Below are positions 1-10,333 of a stretch of DNA of 64,000 nt, piece by piece. This DNA is from Cenococcum geophilum 1.58 (lineage: Eukaryota > Ascomycota > Dothideomycetes > Gloniales > Gloniaceae), in the NCBI GenBank assembly GCA_001692895.1, contig KV748220.1, forward strand, positions 992,358-1,056,357, in the 5' to 3' direction. The translations under genes and the position numbers were made by a program. The notes under the pieces are model-generated. The model ran no database searches, was not told the DNA's origin, and saw only the letters and a program-made list of their open reading frames with translations. Numbering within the stretch: position 1 is the first letter of the stretch; each line of letters opens with the position of its first letter.

Positions 1-614
1 ATTTATAGGAACCTATATTTCCTTTATCTATCTAATAAAGTCCTCCTTTATACAATACTATAGCGCAATATTATCGTATTCGCTGTCTTTATAGTGTTCT
101 ATACAGTATACTAAAAATCTATTTAGGTCCTATTGCTTAGCGGTTACAAAGTTAGTTATAGCTCTGTCCTATATCTCCGGGTTAATATCTTTCTCGTACT
201 TCTTTGGATAGGTTAACGCTATAGTAAGTAAAATTAACGAGGTGTCGTACGTTGAAGGTAGGCAGGATTTTCGGTTTTATAGGATCTCGTAGGTTTACTA
301 TCCAAAGGTGGGCAATTTAAGATATTATTTGACGCGTTTCGGACGTCGACTTAGGACCTTAGGTTTAGTAATACTTCTAACCTAAAGTACTTAACCAAAT
401 CTTCGTAAATATAATTATTCTGCGTAATAGACGCAACTTAGTATCTCTTAGTACTTAGTAACACTTCTGTTACTAGTTTTCCGCAAGTCTAAGGTAGTAT
501 AGTATCGCCGGGATCCATTCCATATAAGCGCATATAACACCCCTATATAAGACTATCTCTTCTATTAATAACCTAGCTGCTCTATAGTTGACTATATATT
601 TAACCACTAATTAG
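1..614 (-). mobile_element. Copia retrotransposon 5' internal region, partial, runs off left edge
   Basis: The stretch is the inverted, diverged counterpart of the leader and gag start of the Copia element beginning at 2727 (its positions about 2892-3530). For example, the GGGATCC-containing block near 510 pairs with that near 2990, and the block at 60-110 pairs with 3430-3480. In - orientation it follows directly after the LTR at 615-808, so it is the 5' end of a second Copia copy that continues beyond the window. No open frame survives. The assignment rests on reading the inverted similarity by eye. Confidence 0.75.
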
Positions 615-808
615 TATTGGAAACATAGGGCAAATTACTAATACTACTTAAGTAGATACAGTAATGGAATAGGTTGTTGTTCTAGATAGGGGAGGGTGAG
701 GAATTTAAGGTTCCTCACTACGCTAGTGCCGCGACGGCACGTGACGGCAAGTTGCCTTATGTGACGGCAATATGCCGCACGTAAGGGCAAATTGCCTTAT
801 TCCCGACA
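615..808 (-). repeat. Copia LTR, variant of the 2727 family, inverted
   Basis: Read on the - strand it starts TGTCGGGAATAAGGCAA and ends CCAATA (RIPed CA end), parallel to TATTAGGAATGAGGCAA...AACTAATA of the LTR at 2727-2891. It shares the CTAGATA..GGGAGGG..GAGGA core and a GAGGAAY..RTTCCTC hairpin. At about 194 bp it is longer than the 165-bp LTRs at 2727 and 17445, because it has extra TGACGGCAA-type short repeats at 736-795. It is head-to-head with the LTR at 2727. Confidence 0.75.
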
Positions 809-813
809 AAAAC

Positions 814-2721
814 AATTAGGAGAGTAGAAAAGTATTTTATTAAGCGTTTAAATATAGCGGCATTAGACACTATGAGCACGCCTATTAGAATATCCTCTGT
901 ATATACTCCGCATATAATAGGGTTAAGCTTAAATTTATTAACGACCTTTAAAAGTATAGCAGTTATTTATACTAGGCGGTAAAAATTAATAAAAAGCTTA
1001 AGCAAAGTATAGAGAAGTAAGTATTGTTTATATATATTAAATATATACTTATAATATATAGCTACTACTATGGTATTCTATAATTATAGCGGTAGTATAT
1101 CTACCCTAGGATATAAGAACGTATATATAGTAAAAGTAGACTAATAATATTTTTTTAGCATGGAGTACGCGTATGGCCAGCGTATGCGCGATATATGCTT
1201 ATTATATATAAATTAAGTTTATTAGTTGTTCTAGCAGTAGTAATACTAAACTATAGCATACTGCCTGGCCTTTATTATTAACAACCGCCTAAGTAAATAT
1301 TTAATACCTTTATCTACTTATAAAATATAGAATTTAAGAATTAAAATAAGAATATACCTATATTGGACATTTAACATTAAAGCGAAAATATTGTGGTATG
1401 TAATATTCTCTCTTATATACGCTACGTATATATTAACCCTATATAGGGTTTAACCACCTATAAGGTTAAGGTAGAGTAGTAAGCGAAATATATAGTGTAT
1501 AGCTAGGTTGCTATATTCCTATTAATATAGTACGGTATCTTTATATTTGCCTTATTACGCGGAATTCCTATATATATTATTTACTATACCTAATAAAGCT
1601 ACTAATTAACCTTACTAACGACGTAGTTAAAGCAATAAGGTAGGTGGAAGTCCTAAGCCTTACTATACGTATACCCTGTATATGTATAGTATATATAAAT
1701 AAAATTACTTACTATAGTATAGGTCGATTCATCCTATTATTAGAATATTATACTTTATATAGGAAGTATAGAATGTAGACTACGTGTGGTATATAGTAGT
1801 CTTAATATTAAGGATTAAATTACTGCTTTAATTTAAAAGGAGAGGATGCTATAATTTCTAGAGGGGATGGCATATATAGGTAAATATAGGTTAGATATAT
1901 GCTATACATATATAAAGCCTAAGTAAAGTAGGTATGCTACGCGAATTCTCTATAAACTAATATAAAGAGAATACCGAGTAATAGATTTAGGTAATTTATA
2001 ACTTTAATAATGAGCATTTCCTTATTATATATTGTATATACATATAGGCTAAGGCATTCTAACACGTAATATATATTAAAATAGACCTATTATTTAAAAT
2101 GGTATAAGGTAAAACAAATCTATTTTTAATTGCTAGATAGGATAAGAATTTAAAACGTATATACGCTCTATGCTACGCATATACTATATATAGGCTAATA
2201 TTTATAATAGGAATTAAGGTATAGGTATACGCCTTTCTTAACCTAGAAATATGTATTTGTATAATTACAGCACCTGTTATACCAAACGCGTACTTACGCG
2301 TTTGGTGCACTAACCACTTGCTTATAACTAATTAGGGGGGAGGGCGCGTCAGTATATAGACCACGTAGTCTACCTCAATAGAATTGACAGTCACCATCAT
2401 CCAAAAGAGCATACGATACTATACGTATTTCGTGCCCCTGGATATAACTCACTTATATCATTAAGTTGATACAAACAGTATTATATATATAAAGATATTT
2501 AAACTCGTATTTAAGGTTTTAGGTAATACTACCCAATTATTTATATAATTTGTATACATCTACAAAACCGGACTTTGTATGGTTATAGTTAATATATATA
2601 AGAAATAAGCTAGTGGTATATATATAGAGTATATATGCTATATATATGCTTAGCATATACTAACAATATATAGGCTTTGAAGATTACCTATATATAATTA
2701 ACCTATTACGTAAATGGGACG
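814..2721. other. AT-rich RIPed relic, no gene
   Basis: About 1.9 kb of TpA-saturated DNA separates the two head-to-head Copia LTRs. No reading frame of credible length or family homology is visible on either strand. The only structures noticed are a short hairpin (CCAAACGCG/CGCGTTTGG, about 2281-2305) and a slightly GC-richer patch at 2335-2450. It is probably pre-insertion RIPed repeat DNA. Confidence 0.6.
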
Positions 2722-2726
2722 AATAC

Positions 2727-2891
2727 TATTAGGAATGAGGCAAGCGATCGTTACGTATTGCCGCGGCGCTAGTATGGCGAGGAGCCCTAAGCTCCTCGCC
2801 CTCCCTTATTCTAGATAATAAGCATATTAACTATTATTACTATAACCTACTTAAGTAGTTGTTATTGGTGAGTTACCCTGTATAACTAATA
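2727..2891 (+). repeat. 5' LTR of outer Copia
   Basis: 165 bp, same length as the 3' LTR at 17445-17609. Differences between the pair appear to be transitions only, as expected from RIP. It contains the hairpin GCGAGGAGC/GCTCCTCGC. It is followed by CTGGTTAGTGG, the presumptive primer-binding region. Confidence 0.92.
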
Positions 2892-3314
2892 CTGGTTAGT
2901 GGTTAAATATATAGTTAACTATAGAGCAGCTAGGTTTTTAAATAGAAGAGATGGTCTCGTATAGGGGTGCTATATACGCTTATATGAAATGGATCCCGGC
3001 GATACTATACTACCTTAAACTTACGGAAAACTAGTAATAGAAGTGTTACTAAGTACTAGGAGATACCAAGTTGCGTCTATTATATAGAATAACCGCGTTT
3101 ACAAAGATTTAGTTAAGTACTTTAGGTTAAAAGTATTACTAAACCTAAGGTCCTAAGTTAACGTCTAAAATGCGTTAAATAACTACCTTAATACCCTCCG
3201 TGTACCTTTATAGACCGTAGGATTATAATTAATACCTAACTACACGTTAAACAACCTTTATTTTCCTTAATCTTTTTATTAAAACGCGTTAAATAACCCT
3301 TAATAATAGCTATT

Positions 3315-3928
3315 ATGGCGTTTACCTACCTAAAGAAGTACGAGGACGATATTAACCTAGAGATATAGAATACCGATATAACTAACCTTAAAAATGTTAA
3401 TTAGCAAGACTTAAACGGATTTTTATTATACTATATAGTATACTATAAAGATAGCGAATATAACGATACTATGCTATAGTATTATATAAGGGAGGGTTTT
3501 ATTAGATAGATAAAGGGAATATAGACTCCTATAAAAAAGGATATTGTATAAGACTTCCGTAACTTCCTACGGGAGTATAAAGTATTTATACCTATAGACG
3601 GGGGTACTATTAGAGATAATATTTAGGAGTAGGTTATTAATGTAAAAGAAGAGCACAAATAGACTCTATAAGAGATTAAGCACCAACTACGTATTATAAA
3701 GAGGCTTAACTTATAATAGAATCTAAGTAATACACCTCTAGAGACAAATCTACCTCTACCTTTAACTCCTCTATATTTAATTTAATCTATAACTTTAACT
3801 TTAGATACTATACTCTAATAAGAGCAGGCATAGGATCTTATTACCTTACAATTTACTAACCTTTAGACTCTACTGATTAGACCTATATCCCTACTATAGC
3901 CTATAATATAACTCCTACCTCCTCTATC
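3315..3928 (+). pseudogene. Outer Copia gag, N-terminal part
   Basis: An ATG at 3315 opens a frame starting MAFTYLKKYEDDINLEI that stays in one phase for about 600 bp. It is broken only by TAG/TAA at positions where Trp or Gln would be expected. It is charged and helical, typical of Copia Gag N-termini, with no zinc knuckle in this part. The frame is interrupted at 3929 by the Harbinger-like MITE; the rest of gag lies beyond the nested insertions. It is identified by position in the element rather than by a diagnostic motif. Confidence 0.65.
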
Positions 3929-3931
3929 TTA

Positions 3932-4324
3932 GGGGTCGTTCGGTTGCAAAAGCGTCAGATTAAATCTGAACTGAAAGTCCGGCAGAATGAACGCGTTCCT
4001 TCCCGATTTGACACGCGTCTGTGGCTCTACAGGTTGCACGGACATGTGCAATCTGAAGCCTTCAGATTCAAATGAGGAGCTCGAAGCTCCTCATTTGAAC
4101 TAACGCTAAGACCTCAGTTCAGATTCTATATGCGGTAAAGTTGCCAACTTTTTAGTAACTTTTAGCGTATTTTTTGGGCGGTCAGAGGAACATCAAAAAT
4201 TTGTGGCTGAAGTCAAGTTGAACTGGAATTCAACCGAACGGTCGCCTCAGAATCAGATTGGAGCTCCAGATCAGATCCATTCTGAAGCCCTCATTCTGAT
4301 CTGAACTTGCAACCAAACAACCCC
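3932..4324. mobile_element. PIF/Harbinger-like MITE
   Basis: 393 bp flanked by a 3-bp duplication TTA (3929-3931 and 4325-4327). TIRs are about 19-21 bp: left GGGGTCGTTCGGTTGCAAA and right, read inverted, GGGGTTGTTTGGTTGCAAG. TTA/TWA duplications and G-rich ends are typical of PIF/Harbinger. No transposase frame is present, so it is non-autonomous. Base composition is balanced and CpG/CpA are retained, unlike the RIPed host Copia. It contains a perfect 33-nt palindrome centred on 4083 (4067-4099). Confidence 0.85.
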
Positions 4325-4436
4325 TTAATCTTAAATTGGAGGTAGTTTAAATTTTCTTATAGAGCTTATAAAGCTCCATCGGGAAAATATTCGCAGGATG
4401 AGATTCAAGTAGACTTTGGTTTTCGCGTTTCGCGTA

Positions 4437-4800
4437 ATTGACATGCAATTTGACCAACTCGACACGCAATTAACCAACTTGACACGCAGTTGACCTACTT
4501 GACATGCAATTTAACTAACTCGACACGCAGTTGACCTACTTAACATGCAATTTAACTAACTCGACACGCAGTTGACCTACTTAACATGCAATTTAACTAA
4601 CTTAACACGCAGTTAACCTATTTAATATGGAATTTAATTAACTTAACACGCAGTTGACCTACTTAACATACAATTTAACTAACTTAATATGCAGTTAATC
4701 TACTTAACAACTTTAAAAGCTAACTGTATATCCTTTAACACGCAGTTAACCTACTTAACAACTTTAAAAGCTAACTATATATTTCTTAACGTGCGATTAA
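4437..4800. repeat. Minisatellite of about 20/41 bp in TRE copy A
   Basis: Alternating units GACACGCAGTTGACCTACTT and AACATGCAATTTAACTAACT form dimers of about 41 bp. The array decays at its right end, with ACTTTAAAAGCTAACT spacers. The counterpart in copy B lies at about 42058-42370 in reverse orientation and is more heavily RIPed. Confidence 0.85.
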
Positions 4801-4885
4801 GGTAAAGTTATATACTATATATTTAACTATTATATATAATCTTATACAATCTTATACAATCTCATACAATCTTATAGTCTTATTA

Positions 4886-5188
4886 CTTGGAGGCTCTGCA
4901 CGAGGCTCTACACGAAGCTCTGCGTACAGAGGCTCTGCACGAGGCTCTACACGAAGCTCTGCGTACAGAGGCTCTGCACGAAGCTCTGCGCATAGAGGCC
5001 TCTGCATAAAGCTCTGCACGAAGCTTCGCATAGGCTCTACACGAGGCTCTACACGAAGCTCTGCGTATAGAGGCTCTGCACGAAGCTCTGCACGAAGCTC
5101 TGCACGAAGCTCTGCACGAAGCTCTGCACGAAGCTCTGCACGAAGCTCTGCACGAAGCTCTGCACGAGGCTCTGCACGAAGCTCTGCG
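4886..5188. repeat. 12-bp minisatellite (GCTCTGCACGAA) in TRE copy A
   Basis: Repeats of GCTCTGCACGAA/GCTCTGCACGAG with occasional GCTCTGCGTACAGAG variants. The matching array in copy B is at 39608-39930 (reverse complement). A related array also occurs inside the hAT-like element at 40925-41570. Confidence 0.9.
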
Positions 5189-5316
5189 AACTAGACGACC
5201 GTTACCAGAACAGACGACCGTTGCCAGAACCAGACGACCGTTGCCAGAGCTAGACGACCGTCGCCAGAACTAGACGACCGTCGCTAGAACCAGACAACCG
5301 TCGCCAGAGCTAGATG
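5189..5316. repeat. About 21-bp tandem array (AGACGACCGTTGCCAGAAC)
   Basis: Six or so units of CTAGACGACCGTCGCCAGAAC with C/T and G/A variation. The same array in copy B is at 38728-38820 and 39332-39480, where it is split by a MITE. Confidence 0.88.
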
Positions 5317-5374
5317 AACAACGACTAGCCAGCCAACACTATAAACGATTCGATCGATCGATCGAATTAAGGTA

Positions 5375-5765
5375 GCACAGACAGGTAGGCACAAATAGGT
5401 AGATGTTGACGGGAGGTAGATGTAGATAGGTAGGTAGATGCAGACAGGTAAGTAGATATAGATAGGCAGGCAGATGCAGAATAGGTAAGTAGATGCAGAT
5501 AGGCAAGCAGAATATAGATAGGAGGTAGATGCTAACGGGTAGGTAGATATAGATAGGTAGGCCAGATATAGACAAGTAAATGTAAATAGGTAGGTAGATG
5601 CAGACAGGTAAGCAGATATAGATAGGTAGTAGATGCTAACGGGTAGGTAAATATAGATAGGTAGGCAGATATAGATAGGTAGGCAAATGCAGATAGGTAG
5701 ATGTAGATAGGTAGGCGATGTAAATAGGTAGGCGATGTAGGCAGGTAGGTAAGTCAATAGGTAGA
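5375..5765. repeat. GTAGATAGGTAGG-type minisatellite in TRE copy A
   Basis: Degenerate units of about 20-24 bp built from TAGGTAGGTAGATGCAGACA. The - strand can be read as a long Tyr/Leu/Pro/Ile repeat frame, but this is a by-product of the tandem array. Copy B carries the same array at 38400-38670. Confidence 0.88.
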
Positions 5766-6256
5766 TAGGTAGAAGAGAACCATCGCTATATTATATTAAA
5801 TTATCTAAAATAATAATATTTATTTTACTAGCCTTATAAATAGCTTTAAAATAGCTTTTATTATTTAAAATATATTATTAGTATAAAAGAGGTAAATATA
5901 ATTATGGTTGCTAAATGCGTAGATTGCTGGCAGGTTGCGCGCAGGTTGCGCGTAGGCTGCGCGCAGGCTGCGTGTTAAAAAAACACGATATAGGCTAGTC
6001 GGTCGAGTTGCCAAATGCCCTCAACTGCGCGCCAATTGCGTCAACCACTAACCATTGAGGCCATTTAAAGGGTACTATATTTTGCCGATGCTCTATTTAG
6101 ATTAGGAGAAGAAGTTTAGCGGGGAATTATATAATATTCTTAATTTAAAACTACGTATCTTTTATAACTATTACTAGAAAGTAGGAATAGAGTCTAATTA
6201 ATACTATAACGCCTATTCTGTTATACTTAAGGGCTAAGCTAGTACCTTCTATTATA

Positions 6257-6910
6257 ATGGCCAGCGGTAAATTGACACCCCCTAATTAATATGCGGACAC
6301 CCCCCAATTAATACACAGACACCCCCCACTGATTGAGTTTAGTTCCTTCCTAATCAAGTTAGAATATCACGTGAATTTAAGTTGTTTGCATCCACATCGC
6401 GAAAATTAAATTGTTAAAACATAACTCTTATGACCGTAATGCCTCAATTGCGCAGTACCATGTGAGGCACTGCGTGAACTTATTTGGGTGCTGCTCCCTC
6501 TGCTTAATGTCTACGAACCGCCTCTGCGGGCACGCCCGCCCTCGCGTCTGCGTCTGCGCCTGCGCCCGCGCCCGCGTCCACGCGCACGCGCACGTCCACG
6601 CGTAGTATACCCGGTACTTTGTTCGAATGCTAATGACTCATAATAGGTCGATGTATTAACGCGAACAAAGCCAGCCGCGGCGGCCATTAACAGTTAGAGG
6701 CTGGGAGGGAATAGGTAAGGCAAATGCGAGGTAATGTTTTGGGTTTGGGCGCGCGACGGTTGCGCACTAATGCGGATGCAAACAACTTAAATTCACGTGA
6801 TATTCTAACTTAATCAGGAAGGAACTAAACTCAATCAGTGGGGGGTGTCCGCGTATCAATTGGGGGGTGTCCGCATATTAATTAGGGGGTGTCAATTTAC
6901 CGCTGGCCAT
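6257..6910. mobile_element. pogo/Fot1-like MITE with about 150-bp TIRs
   Basis: 654 bp flanked by TA (6255-6256 and 6911-6912). TIRs of about 145-150 bp begin ATGGCCAGCGGTAAATTGAC on both ends. Each TIR carries three subterminal copies of a GACACCCCCYAATTAAT-type motif about 24 bp apart, resembling transposase-binding repeats. No transposase is encoded; a 64-codon frame at 6411-6605 spans a CG-rich alternating purine-pyrimidine tract and is unlikely to be a gene. CpG and CpA are retained, so it looks younger than the surrounding RIPed Copia or escaped RIP by its size. Confidence 0.85.
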
Positions 6911-6912
6911 TA

Positions 6913-9764
6913 TAATTATTTAGTAAGAAAAGAATATAATTTTAACTATATAATATATAAGTTAAGATACTTAAAATAGAAGAGAATAAATAGCAGTATA
7001 TATTAGAATAGAGAGAGACTATCTTTTTAAGGATTATTGCTATAAACCTAGGTGTCCCTTAGCTTAATTATCTTTAAAAGCTTTTTAATTAACTTTAGAT
7101 AATTTAGTATAGTTTATCCAAATTATATTAAGAGGATTTTAGCCTATATAATTAAGTTATTAGCGTATACTAAGGTGTTAAAGAATGCAACCTTACTCTC
7201 TTTAATTCTGTAAATACTTATAAAGGTATATATACTTAATTAAGATCTTCTATTAGCACCACTCTACGCTTTTAAAAAGTATAGTAATTTAATACCTAAC
7301 TTTAACCTACTTTAATTAACCCGCCTAGCTAATATAATTATAACTAGACTAATTAAATATATAGTGGCCGTGGTAGGTAATATAGTAAAGGGTATAATTA
7401 ACGACTATAAGGTAAAGGTGGAGGTCCTTATAGAGATTTATTTTAAAGTAATCGCTAGAAGAAGTGCTATATTTATAAGAAACCAAATTACTAGTTAACT
7501 AGGCATTTTCTTAATAAATAAAAGGAGGTATATAATAAGTTTCGCCAAAGTATAAGAAATGTTAGAAATTATAAGGTTACTATAGCCTACTTCTAAAGCT
7601 TTCTAGTTTAATATAAAGGTGTAAAAGATCTTAAGGGTAAGATTAATAAGGCTAAATAGCTCCTTATAGATATAGAAATTAAGGACTACTTACCTAACTA
7701 ATACTTTACTAAGTATAGTAAGGTAGATAGTATATAAACTATTGCTATTTTTAATAACTAATCTACGCTCTATTCTATTACGAAGTTAGATATCTTTAAT
7801 AAGCTAAAGGAGAGCTCCGCGTTCTCCTTTAACAATAAATACTCGGCGAATATCTTTTATAGTATTATACTAGATACTAGAGCCGTAGGAGTATCTATAG
7901 TAGAAGAACCTTAAGTTTAAGCCCTTTAGCAGCTTAATAACTCTATTTAAATTAACTATTTAACGGCAGGCCAATATACGATTTATTTTAGTAAGGGTAC
8001 TATAATTTTTTTTAGTATAATTAGGGTCCAAACCCCCTTAGGGTATATTACTTTCTATATTATTTCTATAAATACTTTATTTCTATTTTGCATTAAAGAT
8101 ATAAATTAATTAGGTATTAAGCTTAATAACCTTAAGAATATGCTTATATAGGGAGATAGTCGGGTACCTATTATACGCAAGTAGGATTACTCTTAGTTGC
8201 TCCTTTATTAACTAGAAAAGAGTATTACTTAAAGCTACCTAACTAAGTTAGAGTTACGTTAACTATACTATTGTTTTAGCTACCTATCCGTTTATTAATT
8301 ACTTAGGGTTCTTTAGTAAGTAGGCTATAAAGTTAAGGTTAAGGCAATTAAGTATCTTATAAAGTACTATTGTTACTACTAAATAAACCAGAAGTCCCCT
8401 AGCCAATTTAAGTTTACCCTTAAAGATAACTATAACTTTAACTTCTATATTATTATTAACGTTATATATTTTAGCGGTAAGCTAGTACTCTAAGTTATTA
8501 ACTTTTTAACCTTCTTCTAAGCCGTACGTTTCTTAAAGGATATATTAGCTAGGAACATATGGGATACCCTATAATTATACTAGATTAATATCTACCTAGG
8601 ACCCCCTAATTAAATTATCTATAATATAGGAAAGAACTTTTTATCTATAGAGTTTTAATAATAGATAAAGGCAATAGTAATTAAGGTTAAGGAAGTCCTT
8701 ATTAAGGTATATAATAATATTAGAAAAGTGGAGTAATATTATATGCCATTACGCCGCGTATATAAGATTATCTCTTTAGAACTAAAGGATATTAGTAAAA
8801 AACTTACCTTATAAATAGCTGTTAAAGCTATTAATAATTCTACTGGCCCGGATAGACTTATACTTACGTTACTAGTCTTTAGCGCCTACCTTTAAATAAC
8901 TAATAATTTTTTATTATCTCCCTCTATTATATAATAAGCTAAGGCTATTTATAAGGTAATAAAGGAGGTGTAATATTTCTATACTATACGCTAGGTTAAT
9001 AACATATTAGGAATAAGAAATGGCCTAAATACCTTAATTATACTTAATCTGCCACTTTAGTCTAAGGTATATATATAGCGTAAAAAGGAAGGGTAGTTAG
9101 GCCTATATTAACTTATTATAATTAATAGTTAAACTTATACTATTTAGATGCCTTACAGACCTACTTAATTCTATTTAACTGTTATTAAGCCTTACTATAA
9201 AGATAATAGTTTTAAGCCTTTATAGGATGCCCTAGAAGATACTTTAGAGGAGAACTGTAATTAACATGCTCTAGAAGGCGACTATAATTTTAATATAATT
9301 ATAGTAGATACGCCGCAACTATAACGTGGTAGAGGTCGCCTAAAAGGATTACAAAATCGCTAATATCTTATTAATTTTAAAGAGCAATTTATTGCCGCCA
9401 TTAAGAATGGAGTTAAGTTATTAATGGCCTTTATAATAGTTAAGGAGAAGGTTAACTTTAAGCTCGCAAAACAGCTCTAAAAGGAAAGTTATATTATAAC
9501 TCCTAGAGCTCCTTTTTAAGCATCCAATAAGCAGGAGATTAATAGTCTTATTATAAGAGGAGTCTTTAAATTTAAGAAGTATAACCCTACTAAGTTTAAT
9601 AAAGTTTACATCTTTAAGTTAAGAATAGTTAATAAGATTAAAGGTAAAGCTACTAACGCCCTATTTAAGAAATTAAGGCTTATTATCTAAGGTTATAATA
9701 ATAATAGTAAAGAGGTAATTCTTACGCAATTTCCTATAATTTAATAAGCTAGTTAGTAAGTTAT
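6913..9764 (+). pseudogene. Outer Copia pol, first part (protease, integrase, start of RT)
   Basis: Reading + in one phase for long stretches gives Copia domains with TAG/TAA at Trp/Gln positions. The protease is around 7860-8100 (ILDTRA where DTGAS is expected, followed by LGIKLNNLKN). The GAG-pre-integrase segment is near 8240-8290 (LTKLELR then a degraded HRRFGH). The integrase core is at 8400-9000, and the start of RT at 9520-9760 (RGVFKF...TQFPII). The RT is cut at 9760 by the second Copia and resumes at 15888. No function can remain. Confidence 0.85.
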
Positions 9765-9935
9765 TGTTAATATGTATATTTATATCACGTGTATAGAGCA
9801 CGTAATCTACGCGAGACGCGTATATGTACTATTAACACTACATTAAAAAACAAGCAATTATCTAATAACTAACACCGCATACGTATCGCAATACAGTAAT
9901 ATTCGTGCACGTTAATTAAAGCATATATACTAACA
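9765..9935 (+). repeat. 5' LTR of second Copia
   Basis: 171 bp with the same length as the 3' LTR. Contains ATCACGTG and ACGCGAGACGCGT stretches shared by both copies. Followed by CTGATTAGTAG, similar to the CTGGTTAGTGG after the outer LTR, so the two families probably use a similar primer site. Confidence 0.93.
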
Positions 9936-10333
9936 CTGATTAGTAGACGTACAGATTAGAAAATACGCAATAGCAAAGCTTAAAACCACGCATTAGCTTA
10001 ACTGCTAACGCGTTAGATCGCAGAGTTATCACCCTATTTCAGTTAAAGGAGAAAGCTATATTACCCTTAAAGCTTAAGACCACGTATCAGCTTAACTGCT
10101 GACGCGTTAGATCGCCTAGAGAATTATATCTTTACTTAGAGAAGATTACAACCTCCCTTAAGCTTAAGAGAATTTATACTAGCCTTATAGCTAATATAAC
10201 AGATCACTAAGAGAATAGTAGTCTTGCTAAGAACACTTTACAGGCCTAACGGCTGTAGAGAATGTATACACAACCCTTAACCCTAACCTTAACTTTAACC
10301 TTAACTCTTACACCTACCCTTACACCTATAACT

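Larger units (their letters stand above)
4380..6087 (+). mobile_element. Tandem-repeat-rich element of unknown family (TRE), copy A
   Basis: A 1.7-kb insertion in the outer Copia, homologous and inverted to 30127-42429 (copy B). Both copies share outer ends: CGGGAAAATATTCGCAGGAT at one end, and CGGCAAAATAT (read inverted) at the other, a weak terminal inverted repeat. Flanks AAGCTCCAT (4371-4379) and ATGCTCTAT (6088-6096) look like a decayed 8-9-bp target duplication. Inside are four successive tandem arrays (about 4437, 4886, 5190 and 5375) and a CTGCGCGCAGG-rich block near 5925-5970. No protein-coding frame is credible; the long - strand frames are tandem-repeat translations. It could be a non-autonomous hAT or Mutator-type element. 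Confidence 0.75.

Noticed and set aside
5284-5757. 157-codon - strand frame rich in Tyr, Leu, Ile and Pro
   Set aside because: It is the translation of the GTAGATAGGTAGG minisatellite. No signal beyond the repeat period, and the same arrays give different pseudo-proteins in copy B.
10265-10320. CCCTAA-like tract resembling interstitial telomere repeat
   Set aside because: The units are irregular (CCTTAACCC, CTTAACTTTAACC) and lie in the leader of the inner Copia between LTR and gag, so a retrotransposon leader is the simpler reading.
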